Of a stretch of 64,000 nt of DNA, positions 8,589-16,139 are shown piece after piece (position 1 is the first letter of the stretch; every line of letters begins with the position of its first letter). The notes beneath the pieces are model-generated. The model ran no database searches and was not told the DNA's origin. It was given only the letters and a program-made list of their open reading frames with translations. Origin of the DNA: Candidatus Bathyarchaeota archaeon A05DMB-4. GTDB taxonomy: Archaea > Thermoproteota > Bathyarchaeia > Bathyarchaeales > SOJC01. Position numbers and translations under genes: made by a program. The DNA lies in contig JABFQO010000001.1 of NCBI GenBank assembly GCA_019685575.1, positions 62,001-126,000 of the forward strand, in the 5' to 3' direction.

Positions 8589-9787
8589 TCTTCTTTTTCT
8601 AAACCGACTTTTTCTAGTTGTTTCAATACGTAGTCGCGAATTTCTTTAGGTTTAGGCAATTTTGCCACGATTTTCCCGTTTTTAATCAGTGGTTGCAGCA
8701 TGGGAGCAGTTTTGCCGCCGCATTTTGGACATTTTGGCTGAGGTTGCGTGTAGGGCTGTAAAATGTCTACCATACACTCGTAGCATCTCCAGACTTGTTT
8801 TTTGCCGCCAATTTTTCCCCTTTTGGCGCACGGTTTGCCTTGTTTTTCGATTATGTCCATGGCGAAGTCTACGGTGGGTGCGTTGCTGATGCAGGTGCCT
8901 ACTCCGAACCCATCTGCGCCTGCTTCGCTTAGTGTTTTAACGGATTTCTCGTTTAATCCGCCTGAGACGAAAATTTTAACGTGGTTGTAGCCTCTAAGGT
9001 TAAGTTCCCAGCGGACTTCTTTCACAATCTCTGCAAAGTTGCCCTTCCTTGAACCAGGAGTGTCAAGTCTCACGCCAGCTAAACGTTTTCCAAGAGCCTC
9101 CGCAGCCATAATTGCCTCAATCTTTTCGTCAAAATAAGTGTCAACCAGAGCCACGCGGGGAGCATCTTTTTCGATGATTTCGTCGAAGGCTTTCCATGCT
9201 TTAACTTGGTCGCCGAGCATGATTATTAAGGCATGAGGCATCGTGCCCGTGGGTTTTGTGCCTATTATCTTAGCGCCACTAAGGCTGGAGACAGCGTCGA
9301 ACCCTCCAATATACGCTGCACGGTCAAGCATGGGCGAAATAGCTGGGTGCATCCTGCGAATTCCAAACGAAAGAAGCGTCTTGTTGCCGGCGACTTTTCT
9401 AATCCTTGCCGCTTGAGTTGCCGCTCCAGAGGCTTGGCAAATAAGCCCCAGCATAGGCGTTTCGTAGATGCAGAATCGGCCATATTGACCCTCTATGAAC
9501 ATGGCTGGAACACGAAAGCCATAGTAATCTTCCGGGGCGAAAATCGTGCCTTCTGACATCGAGTATATGTTGACTGGTATGCCTTCAAAGAGCCTTGCTT
9601 CTTCTTCAATTCCGCATAGAACCGCCCATGGCCAGTTTTCGGGGAGCCCGCTTGTTGTCACGTCTGCAACTACAGAGACGCTGCCGAGTTTTTTGGCTTT
9701 AAGGATTTTTTCCGTACGGACGAAGTAGATGTCGGTTGTTTCGCCGCGTTTTATCTCTGCGTCCGAGGCTATATGAAACGTTGACAT
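8585..9787 (-). CDS. pncB: Nicotinate phosphoribosyltransferase
   Basis: Converts nicotinate and PRPP to nicotinate mononucleotide in NAD salvage. ATG 9787 is chosen: AGGA precedes it and MSTFHIASDAEIKRGETTD is the usual archaeal N terminus (400 residues); the open frame upstream is unlike protein. Motifs include GTMPHALIIM and the phosphate-binding end FVSGGLNEKSVKTLSEAGADGFGVGT. A C-terminal extension carries a zinc-ribbon-like CYEC ... CPKCGG. It lies 11 bases downstream of a nicotinamidase-like gene, so the two form a two-step nicotinamide salvage operon. Confidence 0.93.
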   Translation of the reverse strand: MSTFHIASDAEIKRGETTDIYFVRTEKILKAKKLGSVSVVADVTTSGLPENWPWAVLCGIEEEARLFEGIPVNIYSMSEGTIFAPEDYYGFRVPAMFIEGQYGRFCIYETPMLGLICQASGAATQAARIRKVAGNKTLLSFGIRRMHPAISPMLDRAAYIGGFDAVSSLSGAKIIGTKPTGTMPHALIIMLGDQVKAWKAFDEIIEKDAPRVALVDTYFDEKIEAIMAAEALGKRLAGVRLDTPGSRKGNFAEIVKEVRWELNLRGYNHVKIFVSGGLNEKSVKTLSEAGADGFGVGTCISNAPTVDFAMDIIEKQGKPCAKRGKIGGKKQVWRCYECMVDILQPYTQPQPKCPKCGGKTAPMLQPLIKNGKIVAKLPKPKEIRDYVLKQLEKVGLEKED

Positions 9788-9798
9788 GATTCCTACTC

Positions 9799-10344
9799 TT
9801 ATGCAGCGAGTTCTTTTAACAATTTTTCTATCGTGGTGATTTTCGCGTTGTAGACTTTTTTCATGTATTCGAGGCTTGTCTTTTGGGCTTCTGGAGAAAC
9901 CGTTTCCACACCATCTTTGGGTATTACAATATGATATCCTCGGAAAAACGCATCGCCAGCCGTGTGCTGCACGCAAATGTCCGTCACCAAGCCGACAATC
10001 ACCACTTGATCTATCTGTAACTCTCGAAGAAGTGTGTCCAAGTCTGTGCCGAAGAAACTACTATAACGGCGCTTGTGAATGACAAAATCAGTTTTTTTCG
10101 GCTTGAGTTCGTCAACCACTTCAGCGCCCCTTGTTCCCTTCACTGCATGAGGAGGCCAAACTTCAAATTCATCGTCAAGTTCTGGCAAATGAGTATCACA
10201 AGTGTAAATCACTGGAATTTTTTTTGTCCGCGCAAAATCCAGCAACCGTTTGACGTTGGGGATAATTTTTTCTGCGCGCTTGTTTCCCAGAACGCCAGTA
10301 ACGAAATCGTTTATTATGTCGACCACGATAATTGCGGTTTTCAT
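9799..10344 (-). CDS. Isochorismatase-family hydrolase, probable nicotinamidase
   Basis: 181 residues, ATG with SD GGTGA nine bases upstream. The cysteine-hydrolase triad is visible: Asp in VVDIINDF (residue 9), Lys in FVIHKRRYSSF (about 90) and the nucleophile Cys in VGLVTDICVQHTA (about 130). The family includes nicotinamidases and isochorismatases; the direct link to nicotinate phosphoribosyltransferase 11 bases downstream favours nicotinamide to nicotinate deamidation. The substrate is inferred from context. Confidence 0.88.
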   Translation of the reverse strand: MKTAIIVVDIINDFVTGVLGNKRAEKIIPNVKRLLDFARTKKIPVIYTCDTHLPELDDEFEVWPPHAVKGTRGAEVVDELKPKKTDFVIHKRRYSSFFGTDLDTLLRELQIDQVVIVGLVTDICVQHTAGDAFFRGYHIVIPKDGVETVSPEAQKTSLEYMKKVYNAKITTIEKLLKELAA

Positions 10345-10398
10345 ACAGTCTTATCACCAATTTTCTCTATGGCTGTTCTGATTATTTTAAGAAATCGA

Positions 10399-10938
10399 TT
10401 AGGCCACTATCACCAAACGCAGAACAGTCATGAATCCCACCTCGACGACTGCCGCGACAAAAAACAATCCATAAATCAAAATTAAATCATTAGTTTGCAT
10501 GGTACGTTTGAAGGTTTTTTGTAGAGTTTGAAAAATGGCGTAGGCTTCGATAATTCCGTTGGGCAGACTCATTAACACAACAAACACTAGAGTGTCCACT
10601 CTGACTTCGTCATAAATCAACATACTTGCCCTAAAAATACTCACAAAAATAATCACCAGCGTAAACACGAGCGCAAAAACACGAGGATGCTCAAGCACCA
10701 CATATTCATATTTGCGTTTTGGAAAGAAGTTCAAAACTAACCCCACGTAGAACGTCATGCTTAGAAGAATAAGCGAAATCACCAGCACATTATGAACAAA
10801 GACAACTCCAACCGCGAGTGGAGGGTTAGAAAAAAAGTTACCCGCATAACTAAAGAAAGCCGTGTTTTCCACAAAAGCAAGCCCCAAAAACCCCAAGACC
10901 AACAGACCCAGCAAAGCCGTTCTCGCCCTGTCGTTCAA
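10399..10938 (-). CDS. SpoIIM-like integral membrane protein
   Basis: Start taken as TTG 10938, seven bases after SD GGTGA; an upstream in-frame TTG at 10962 is the alternative. About 179 residues with five hydrophobic helices. The segment NPPLAVGVVFVHNVLVISL and the later LPNGIIEAYAIF match the two conserved patches of the stage II sporulation protein M family (usual HN and PHG-E motifs). In archaea this family is widespread and not linked to sporulation; its molecular role is unknown. Confidence 0.65.
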   Translation of the reverse strand: MNDRARTALLGLLVLGFLGLAFVENTAFFSYAGNFFSNPPLAVGVVFVHNVLVISLILLSMTFYVGLVLNFFPKRKYEYVVLEHPRVFALVFTLVIIFVSIFRASMLIYDEVRVDTLVFVVLMSLPNGIIEAYAIFQTLQKTFKRTMQTNDLILIYGLFFVAAVVEVGFMTVLRLVIVA

Positions 10939-11221
10939 AAACTTTTCACCAACACAATGCAACCATAGTATGCCAAGTTAGCATAAAAAAATTGCTCGAC
11001 AACCAGAAGGATTTAGCCGTTTTTTTGATGCGTTTCTTGAGGCATAAACCAACACAACACCTTACACAACGTCGCATATCCGTAAGGAGCCTAGCGCCTT
11101 CACGTGAAGCATTTTTCCGATAACTTTATGAACACTTACCCGAATTTTGAATGGGTCAAGAAAACTGAACCTTGTTTATACCAAAAAATAAAGGTCATAA
11201 ACCGTGAAAGGAGAAAAACAT
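10939..11221. other. Intergenic region without a gene
   Basis: A 283-base divergent spacer. Apart from the TATA box at 11175-11181 and the SD before 11222 I see no further gene, repeat or structured RNA in it. Confidence 0.5.
11175..11181 (+). promoter_or_regulatory. TATA box of the thiolase/HMG-CoA synthase operon
   Basis: TTTATAC about 25-30 bases before the SD AAAGGAG (11207-11213). It would give a short leader carrying that SD and the ATG at 11222. Confidence 0.5.
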
Positions 11222-12421
11222 ATGCAACTTCGTCATCCAGCAATAATTGGAGCCGGCCGAACCCAATTCGGAGAACATTACGAAAGAGAACCAGAGGCGC
11301 TTATCGAAGAGGCAGGACTTAAAGCCTTTGACGCTGCAGGCATAGAACGACGCGACTTGGACGCTTGCTTCTTAGCCGACTATTTCTTACCGTTCACCAA
11401 CAAAATCGGGCTTGAAGAAGGCTTCTTCTCAGAACTTCTGGAACTTCATGTTCCCATGGAAATCACACGTTCCTTCAGTTCCGCACTGTTAAGCGCCACC
11501 AACGCGATACAATCAGGTCGTTATCAACTTGTGCTTGTCGGAGGCATGGAAAAAATGACAGACAGGTGGGACAAAATCCGCGACGACCTCATGCTCTTGG
11601 AAGATCCCTTAAGCTATTATGCTGGCTGCACACCCGAAGCAAACCACGAACTCATGGTAAGAGCGTACATTAAAAAATACGGGATTAAAGATGAGGACTT
11701 GACAAAATTCAACACAGCCCTTGCGCAGATTCCTGTGAAAAATCATAAACACGCCATAAAAAACGAATACGCCCAGTACCGCCGAGAGATCACGGTTGAA
11801 CAAGTTTTGAAGGAAAGAGCACAAGCACGAAAGCCTTTAGGGTTGTATGATTACGCACCGATTTCAGACGGTGCAGCGGCTTTGATTCTGGCGAGCCCAG
11901 AGGCAGCAAAAACATACACTGATATGCCTATTTACATTCTCGGCTCGGCTTCAGCGACGGATTATGTCACTTTCCCCGCTAGAGAAAACCGCACCAGTTT
12001 TATCGCGACTTCGCTTGCTATGCAAAATGCGTTAAAAATGGCAAACGTTCAGTTAAGCAACATTCAAATCGTCGAATTGTACGACCAGTCCAGCATGTTG
12101 GAGTTGGTGGCACTGGAGGATTTAGGCTTCTGCAAACCTGGAACGGCTTGGATAAACATTTACGATAGTTGCTTGGATTATAAAGGCTGCTACATGGTTA
12201 ACGGCAAGGAACTTTTTGTTAATTTGAACGGCGGTTTGAAGGCTGACGGTAACCCTTTAGGTGCGACTGGAGGAGCACAAGTTTTCGAGATTGTTAAGCA
12301 GTTAAGCGGCGACGCAGGAGAACGGCAAGTAAGCGTCGAGGGAGGGCTCCAGTACGGTTGCTCATTGGAGCTGGAAGGCTTTGGAACAAAATCGTACGTC
12401 TACATTTTCGGGAGGGATTAG
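11222..12421 (+). CDS. Thiolase-superfamily protein lacking the canonical catalytic residues
   Basis: ATG 11222 follows SD AAAGGAG; 399 residues. Overall it aligns with archaeal acetyl-CoA acetyltransferases (for example VLVGGMEKMTD, PISDGAAALILAS, ALEDLGF, NGGLKADGNPLGATGG). However, the nucleophile region reads TRSFSSALLSA with Ser86 where a Cys is expected; the usual VEVHDC reads VELYDQ (Tyr287 for His); the usual GHP reads GNP (Asn344 for His); and the C-terminal HNxGG is replaced by QYGCSLELEGFG. It sits three bases before the DUF35-HMG-CoA synthase gene. In archaea thiolase, DUF35 and HMG-CoA synthase form one complex, so this may be a structural subunit or have a changed reaction. Confidence 0.85.
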   Translation: MQLRHPAIIGAGRTQFGEHYEREPEALIEEAGLKAFDAAGIERRDLDACFLADYFLPFTNKIGLEEGFFSELLELHVPMEITRSFSSALLSATNAIQSGRYQLVLVGGMEKMTDRWDKIRDDLMLLEDPLSYYAGCTPEANHELMVRAYIKKYGIKDEDLTKFNTALAQIPVKNHKHAIKNEYAQYRREITVEQVLKERAQARKPLGLYDYAPISDGAAALILASPEAAKTYTDMPIYILGSASATDYVTFPARENRTSFIATSLAMQNALKMANVQLSNIQIVELYDQSSMLELVALEDLGFCKPGTAWINIYDSCLDYKGCYMVNGKELFVNLNGGLKADGNPLGATGGAQVFEIVKQLSGDAGERQVSVEGGLQYGCSLELEGFGTKSYVYIFGRD

Positions 12422-12424
12422 TAA

Positions 12425-13939
12425 ATGAGCAGTGAACCCATAGAGAGACGAGTCTCCTACATCTGTGACAGACTACGCGGCTCACGTTGCAGTGTTTGTG
12501 GCAAAGAATACTTCAGAAAGAAAGACTATTGCGGTAACTGTGGAAGAAGAAGTTTCGGCTTGATGCAGGACATCGACTTTTTCTTTGAAAAGGGCGAGTT
12601 AGAAGTTTGCACTCTTGTTAATGAACCTACAAACAAGTTCACGAAACTGGGCACTTTTGTCTACGGCATCGTTTCCTTCCATAACGGCAAGGTTCGCGTG
12701 CCGGGCAGATTGACTGACCGTTTGATACGGGAAGGTGAACAAATCGACCTTTCAAAATTCGAAGGCCGCACGGTTGTTCCCCGTTTTAGGCGAAGACACG
12801 CTGTGGATACGAGTGAAATCATTCCGACAATCTCGCTGGCCTTCACTTTCACAGACGAATACTATCCACATCAAAAATATACCATAACAGAACCAAAAAA
12901 GGAATATGAAAAACCAGGAATCGTAGGCTACGGAGCCTACACGTCACGTTTTCGGTACAAAGAACCCAACATGGAGCGAGCCGTGCCGTTCTTAGATGAA
13001 GACTCCATAACAGCAGCAGTCGAAGCGGGAAAGATGGCACTCATTCAATCAGGAATTGACCATTCGCGTGTAAGCAAAGTTTACGTGGGTTCCGAGTCAA
13101 ATCCCTACGCCGTCAAGCCTATAGCCTCAAAAGTCTCGCAAGTGCTTAAGCTTGGTCAAGAAGACAAAACCGACGGCGTGCAATGCGTCGACGCTATCGA
13201 CACAGAATTTGCCTGCAAAGCCGCCACAAGCGTGTTCAAAGACGCCGCCTCTCTGGTCTATTATCCAGAGAATAAGGACGCCTATGCAATGGTAATAGGC
13301 ACGGATAACTCTCAAGCCGCGCCCCGCGGCGAACCAGGTGGCGAACTCGACTTCTTTGTTGGTTATGGCGCCTGCTGCTTCTTGTTTGGCATGCATGACG
13401 TAATCGCAGAGATTGAAGGCTGGTACTCCTGCACGTCTGACACGCCTGACTTTTGGAGGAGAGACCGAGAACCCTACCCGAGTCATGGAGGCCGCTTCAC
13501 GGGCGACCCTGCCTACTTCAAGCACGTCGCAAAAGCAGCGACAAAACTCATGGAAAAAATGAGACTAAAACCAAGCGACATAAATTATTTCGTTTCACAT
13601 CAACCCAACATCAATTTCCCAACAAAAGTAGCCAAACAACTAGGCTTCAAAGAAGACCAGTACCTTCCAGGCTTGCAGGTAGCAAAATTCGGCAACACGT
13701 ATTCCGGCGCTTCACCCTTCGGACTTGCGGCAACCTTGGACATAGCCAAGCCAAACGAGAGAATAGTCGTCGCTAGTTACGGCTCGGGCGCAGGAAGCGA
13801 CGCCTACTCATTCATCGCAACCAACCAATTACCAGAGAAAAGGGAGAGACAAAAGTTTACGATTCGTTATCAAGCAGAAAACCCGTTCCTCGAATACGTC
13901 GACTACAACACGTATAGAAAACTGAAAACGGGACTATAA
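12425..13939 (+). CDS. DUF35-HMG-CoA synthase fusion protein
   Basis: 504 residues in two parts. Residues 1-150 are a DUF35 protein: rubredoxin-like zinc ribbon (C22, C25, C36, C39) then an OB fold (ELEVCTLVNEP ... GTFVYGIVSFHNGKVRVPG). Residues 162-504 are an archaeal HMG-CoA synthase with the catalytic set Glu224 (VGSESNPYAVKP), Cys264 (DTEFACKA) and His392 (FVSHQPNINFP) and the end GSGAGSDAYSF. The enzyme condenses acetyl-CoA with acetoacetyl-CoA for the mevalonate pathway. In other archaea DUF35 is a separate protein bridging thiolase and synthase; here it is covalently joined. Co-transcribed with the thiolase-like gene. Confidence 0.93.
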   Translation: MSSEPIERRVSYICDRLRGSRCSVCGKEYFRKKDYCGNCGRRSFGLMQDIDFFFEKGELEVCTLVNEPTNKFTKLGTFVYGIVSFHNGKVRVPGRLTDRLIREGEQIDLSKFEGRTVVPRFRRRHAVDTSEIIPTISLAFTFTDEYYPHQKYTITEPKKEYEKPGIVGYGAYTSRFRYKEPNMERAVPFLDEDSITAAVEAGKMALIQSGIDHSRVSKVYVGSESNPYAVKPIASKVSQVLKLGQEDKTDGVQCVDAIDTEFACKAATSVFKDAASLVYYPENKDAYAMVIGTDNSQAAPRGEPGGELDFFVGYGACCFLFGMHDVIAEIEGWYSCTSDTPDFWRRDREPYPSHGGRFTGDPAYFKHVAKAATKLMEKMRLKPSDINYFVSHQPNINFPTKVAKQLGFKEDQYLPGLQVAKFGNTYSGASPFGLAATLDIAKPNERIVVASYGSGAGSDAYSFIATNQLPEKRERQKFTIRYQAENPFLEYVDYNTYRKLKTGL

Positions 13940-14001
13940 TCACACAAAATTTGCAACACTCATGGATGACGCCTAATCAATCATCCCAATCATACACAAA
14001 A

Positions 14002-14015
14002 CTTTGTTTTTGTTT
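14002..14015 (+). terminator. T-rich terminator after the HMG-CoA synthase gene
   Basis: CTTTGTTTTTGTTT about 65 bases after the stop codon, overlapping the end of the convergent OB-fold gene. Confidence 0.4.
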
Positions 14016-14652
14016 AAGCCCTAGTTGCATTTGTACAGGTAGGCAAGGGTTTTGCGACCACGTTTAACTGTCCGTTTCTTCCTAGTTTCAACTGGTTTTC
14101 ACCTCGAAACCTAACCACGCTTGCGCCTCTGATCTCGATAACCGAATCCACCGAAACCTCGTCGATCTTCTCGTTCCACAAACACAGTTTAATCGTACCT
14201 GTTTCGTCAGCAATCAGCGCAGCCGACACGCGGGCATATCCGCCGAACCGAGTAAAGACGAAGGTAGATTTTGGAACGTTGAGGACACGCGCTGTAACGT
14301 TGACCTGCTTCATCCCGCACCGTAAATCCCCTACATGCTTGGGACCGTCTGGAATGGCACGTTTTGCAAAATGTCTAAACAAACGACCTTCAGTTGGCAC
14401 CCTAATCTGGTCAGGCTGATCCAAATAATACTTAGAAACCGGAAACTGCGCAACCACTTGATAACCGGTTGTTATTAGAAAAACGTCATACTCCGCTGTT
14501 CTACGTCGGCACTGTATCGAAAGTTTTCCACAAGTAACTTCAGAATTCTGCCGTGCCAAAACCAACCCTTTCAGTAGACCATCAAAACTCACTTCATATT
14601 TGGCTGAAAGAAAAAAGAGATATTCGCCCGTTGATATCTTGTTCTGCTTCAT
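14014..14652 (-). CDS. OB-fold (RPA-like) nucleic-acid-binding protein
   Basis: 212 residues. The C-terminal half (about 115-195) is a clear OB fold of the RPA/archaeal SSB kind: VNVTARVLNVPKSTFVF, SAALIADETGTIKLCLWNEK, DSVIEIRGASVVRFRGENQLKLGRNGQL. The N-terminal half is less clear and has no recognisable motif. The family binds single-stranded DNA or RNA. It is the third gene of a minus-strand cluster after aIF1A and a small unknown gene (27-base gap), so a link to translation or RNA is possible. Confidence 0.75.
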   Translation of the reverse strand: MKQNKISTGEYLFFLSAKYEVSFDGLLKGLVLARQNSEVTCGKLSIQCRRRTAEYDVFLITTGYQVVAQFPVSKYYLDQPDQIRVPTEGRLFRHFAKRAIPDGPKHVGDLRCGMKQVNVTARVLNVPKSTFVFTRFGGYARVSAALIADETGTIKLCLWNEKIDEVSVDSVIEIRGASVVRFRGENQLKLGRNGQLNVVAKPLPTCTNATRA

Positions 14653-14679
14653 ACAACCAATCTCTATATGTTTCTACTC

Positions 14680-14892
14680 TCAACAACTGAGCTCTGTTCT
14701 CAAAGCAACAAATCGATTTCTCTTGCAAACATCACCGTTCTTTTCCGATTTATCGATCACATACTGCACCCAGTTTTCAAGCTCGATAGAATAGTAATCG
14801 ATCAAACTAGTCGGACGCATGTTTGGCATGCGTGACGCATAATGTTTTGAACTTGATTGTCGCGATGGTTTCTTGTCTGTTTTCATACTCAT
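14680..14892 (-). CDS. Small uncharacterised protein
   Basis: 70 residues starting with ATG 14892, preceded by SD AAGGTGA. It is rich in Ser, Lys and Arg in the first 25 residues and then has one amphipathic helix (LIDYYSIELENWVQYVIDKSEK). No known family recognised. Its support is the good ribosome site and its placement: 17 bases after aIF1A and 27 bases before the OB-fold gene, all on the same strand. Confidence 0.55.
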   Translation of the reverse strand: MSMKTDKKPSRQSSSKHYASRMPNMRPTSLIDYYSIELENWVQYVIDKSEKNGDVCKRNRFVALRTELSC

Positions 14893-14909
14893 GTCTGTTC
14901 ACCTTCACT

Positions 14910-15215
14910 TTAAATTTTTAAGTATCCTTTGCTTCGCAGCCATTCAGTTTGATTTTTTCTGTAACGCCAGTAAATGTCGCCTCGCGTGTCAGATTGAAAA
15001 TCCCACGGAGAAACAAGAACGATGTCGCCCAAACGAATCCAGACTCTTCTCTTCAACTTTCCCCTAACACGACACAAACGGTCATGACCGTCTTGGCATT
15101 TGACCATAATTCGGTCAAACCCTAGAAGTTTTATAGCGACACCTAATACATCATTTGCAACCGGAAGTTTCACATCGCTTAAATCGTCTTCATTCAATAC
15201 TTTTCTTTTGCCCAA
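14910..15215 (-). CDS. Translation initiation factor aIF1A
   Basis: About 101 residues. TTG 15215 is preferred to GTG 15224 because GGGGAG lies eight bases before it and it gives MGKRKVLNEDDL, a usual N terminus for the family. The S1-like OB fold is evident: GVAIKLLGFDRIMVKCQDGHDRLCRVRGKLKRRVWIRLGDIVLVSPWDFQ, ending WLRSKGYL. It binds the ribosomal A site and acts with aIF1, which is encoded at 3003. It has its own TATA box (15278-15285). Confidence 0.95.
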   Translation of the reverse strand: MGKRKVLNEDDLSDVKLPVANDVLGVAIKLLGFDRIMVKCQDGHDRLCRVRGKLKRRVWIRLGDIVLVSPWDFQSDTRGDIYWRYRKNQTEWLRSKGYLKI

Positions 15216-15277
15216 CTTTTTCACTCCCCTTTAAAATAGACACCGCCACACGTTGGAGCCCTGCGGAAGCACATTAG

Positions 15278-15285
15278 TAATATAG
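15278..15285 (-). promoter_or_regulatory. TATA box of the aIF1A gene
   Basis: CTATATTA on the minus strand, about 66 bases from the TTG start, leaving room for a leader that carries AAAGGGGA. Confidence 0.45.
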
Positions 15286-15291
15286 ATTAAC

Positions 15292-15402
15292 CTACATGCC
15301 CCCTCGTTTTTTGGTGTCCACGAACGTTTTTCTTCTGGTCTTCTTTCTAAGCGCACAATGAACCCGCGTGAACGACTTGCATTTTCTACAGTTAGTTACC
15401 AT
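15292..15402 (-). CDS. Possible 36-residue basic protein
   Basis: An ORF from ATG 15402 encodes a strongly basic peptide with MVTNCRKCKSF at the start and KKTRRKTFVDTKKRGGM at the end. A TATA-like box (15438-15446) lies about 40 bases upstream and GAGAG precedes the ATG. The composition resembles small ribosome-associated proteins, but I recognise no family. The longer frame that continues upstream to 15702 runs through a dispersed repeat and is not believed. Confidence 0.3.
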   Translation of the reverse strand: MVTNCRKCKSFTRVHCALRKKTRRKTFVDTKKRGGM

Positions 15403-15437
15403 ACCTACTCTCAAACTACACAACAATGATTCCTTCC

Positions 15438-15446
15438 TTAATATAG
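15438..15446 (-). promoter_or_regulatory. TATA-like box upstream of the small basic ORF
   Basis: CTATATTAA on the minus strand, about 40 bases before ATG 15402. Confidence 0.3.
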
Positions 15447-15610
15447 TTCGAAAAGATTCAATTATTCCAAAGGCAAAGCCAAAGGATAAAAGAAAGCCTT
15501 TCACACATACATGCACTTGCGCTCTTATAAAGGCATAGGTCACCAAACATCTAAAATCAACACTCACAACGCCAAAACCATTCCGAAAAAGAGAACCACA
15601 AGTCGACTCG

Positions 15611-15697
15611 TCATATTTGCGGTATATTTGGATCCTAATAGGATCATATATGGAAGAGGGGGGAGAGAAGCGCGACACGCACAGAAAATCAGAAAAA
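15611..15697 (-). repeat. Dispersed palindromic element, copy A
   Basis: 87 bases that match copy B (22658-22744) with a single difference when read on the minus strand. The 51-base core (15611-15661) is shared with copy C (47109-47159) and includes the perfect palindrome GATCCTATTAGGATC (15631-15645) and a CATATATG motif. It begins 14 bases downstream of the stop of the membrane protein gene at 15711, in the same orientation. Confidence 0.9.
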
Positions 15698-15710
15698 AGC
15701 ACAATATTAA

Positions 15711-15995
15711 CTAATCAAGTTTCGCCCACTGATAAACCTCAAGGATTGCTCCAGCAGCAAGACATAAAATAGCACCGATAATCAGCAACAACCCAGGAAT
15801 GAGCTGTTGGGCCATCAACATAGGCATCGCTAACCCCAGTATGAGAAAAACAAAACCGACGCCCATACAAACCCCATCCACAAGTGCCGAAAACCTGTGT
15901 TTCTTGATAAACTCCACTATTTTAGCATCTGGATCCACTGGCGAATTGATTGCTTGGGTAATTAGTTCAGCGTCTGCAAGTGTTTCTTGCTCCAA
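15711..15995 (-). CDS. Small two-helix membrane protein
   Basis: 94 residues from a TTG start (15995) preceded by SD GGTGATGG. Residues 1-38 are hydrophilic and acidic (MEQETLADAELITQAINS), then two transmembrane helices (about 43-63 and 68-86) with a short loop. No known family recognised. Repeat copy A lies 14 bases beyond the stop codon. Confidence 0.65.
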   Translation of the reverse strand: MEQETLADAELITQAINSPVDPDAKIVEFIKKHRFSALVDGVCMGVGFVFLILGLAMPMLMAQQLIPGLLLIIGAILCLAAGAILEVYQWAKLD

Positions 15996-16106
15996 ATTCC
16001 ATCACCAATTCACAACAATAATTTCACCAGATATATGTGATTTGCTAACTGAAAATACAGATTTTGAATTTCATGATTTTTCGATAAAGATATAAACTTC
16101 GCAAAT

Positions 16107-16114
16107 CTTTAAAC
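16107..16114 (+). promoter_or_regulatory. TATA-like box of nadA
   Basis: CTTTAAAC centred about 29 bases upstream of ATG 16140. There is no SD before that ATG, so a leaderless mRNA is likely. Confidence 0.45.
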
Positions 16115-16139
16115 CCCTCTCAAACCGAAGGCACACTTC

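Larger units (their letters stand above)
15403..15710. other. Intergenic region holding repeat copy A
   Basis: About 308 bases between the possible small basic gene and the small membrane protein gene. It holds copy A of the dispersed element (15611-15697) and a TATA-like box at 15438-15446; nothing else is recognisable. Confidence 0.5.

Noticed and set aside
15225-15291. Possible tRNA or structured RNA in AT-rich gaps
   Set aside because: No cloverleaf, T-loop consensus or CCA region found in this or any other gap I examined.
15292-15702. 136-aa ORF including repeat copy A
   Set aside because: The first part is the translated repeat and there is no start signal near 15702; only the terminal 36 residues have a possible start and promoter.
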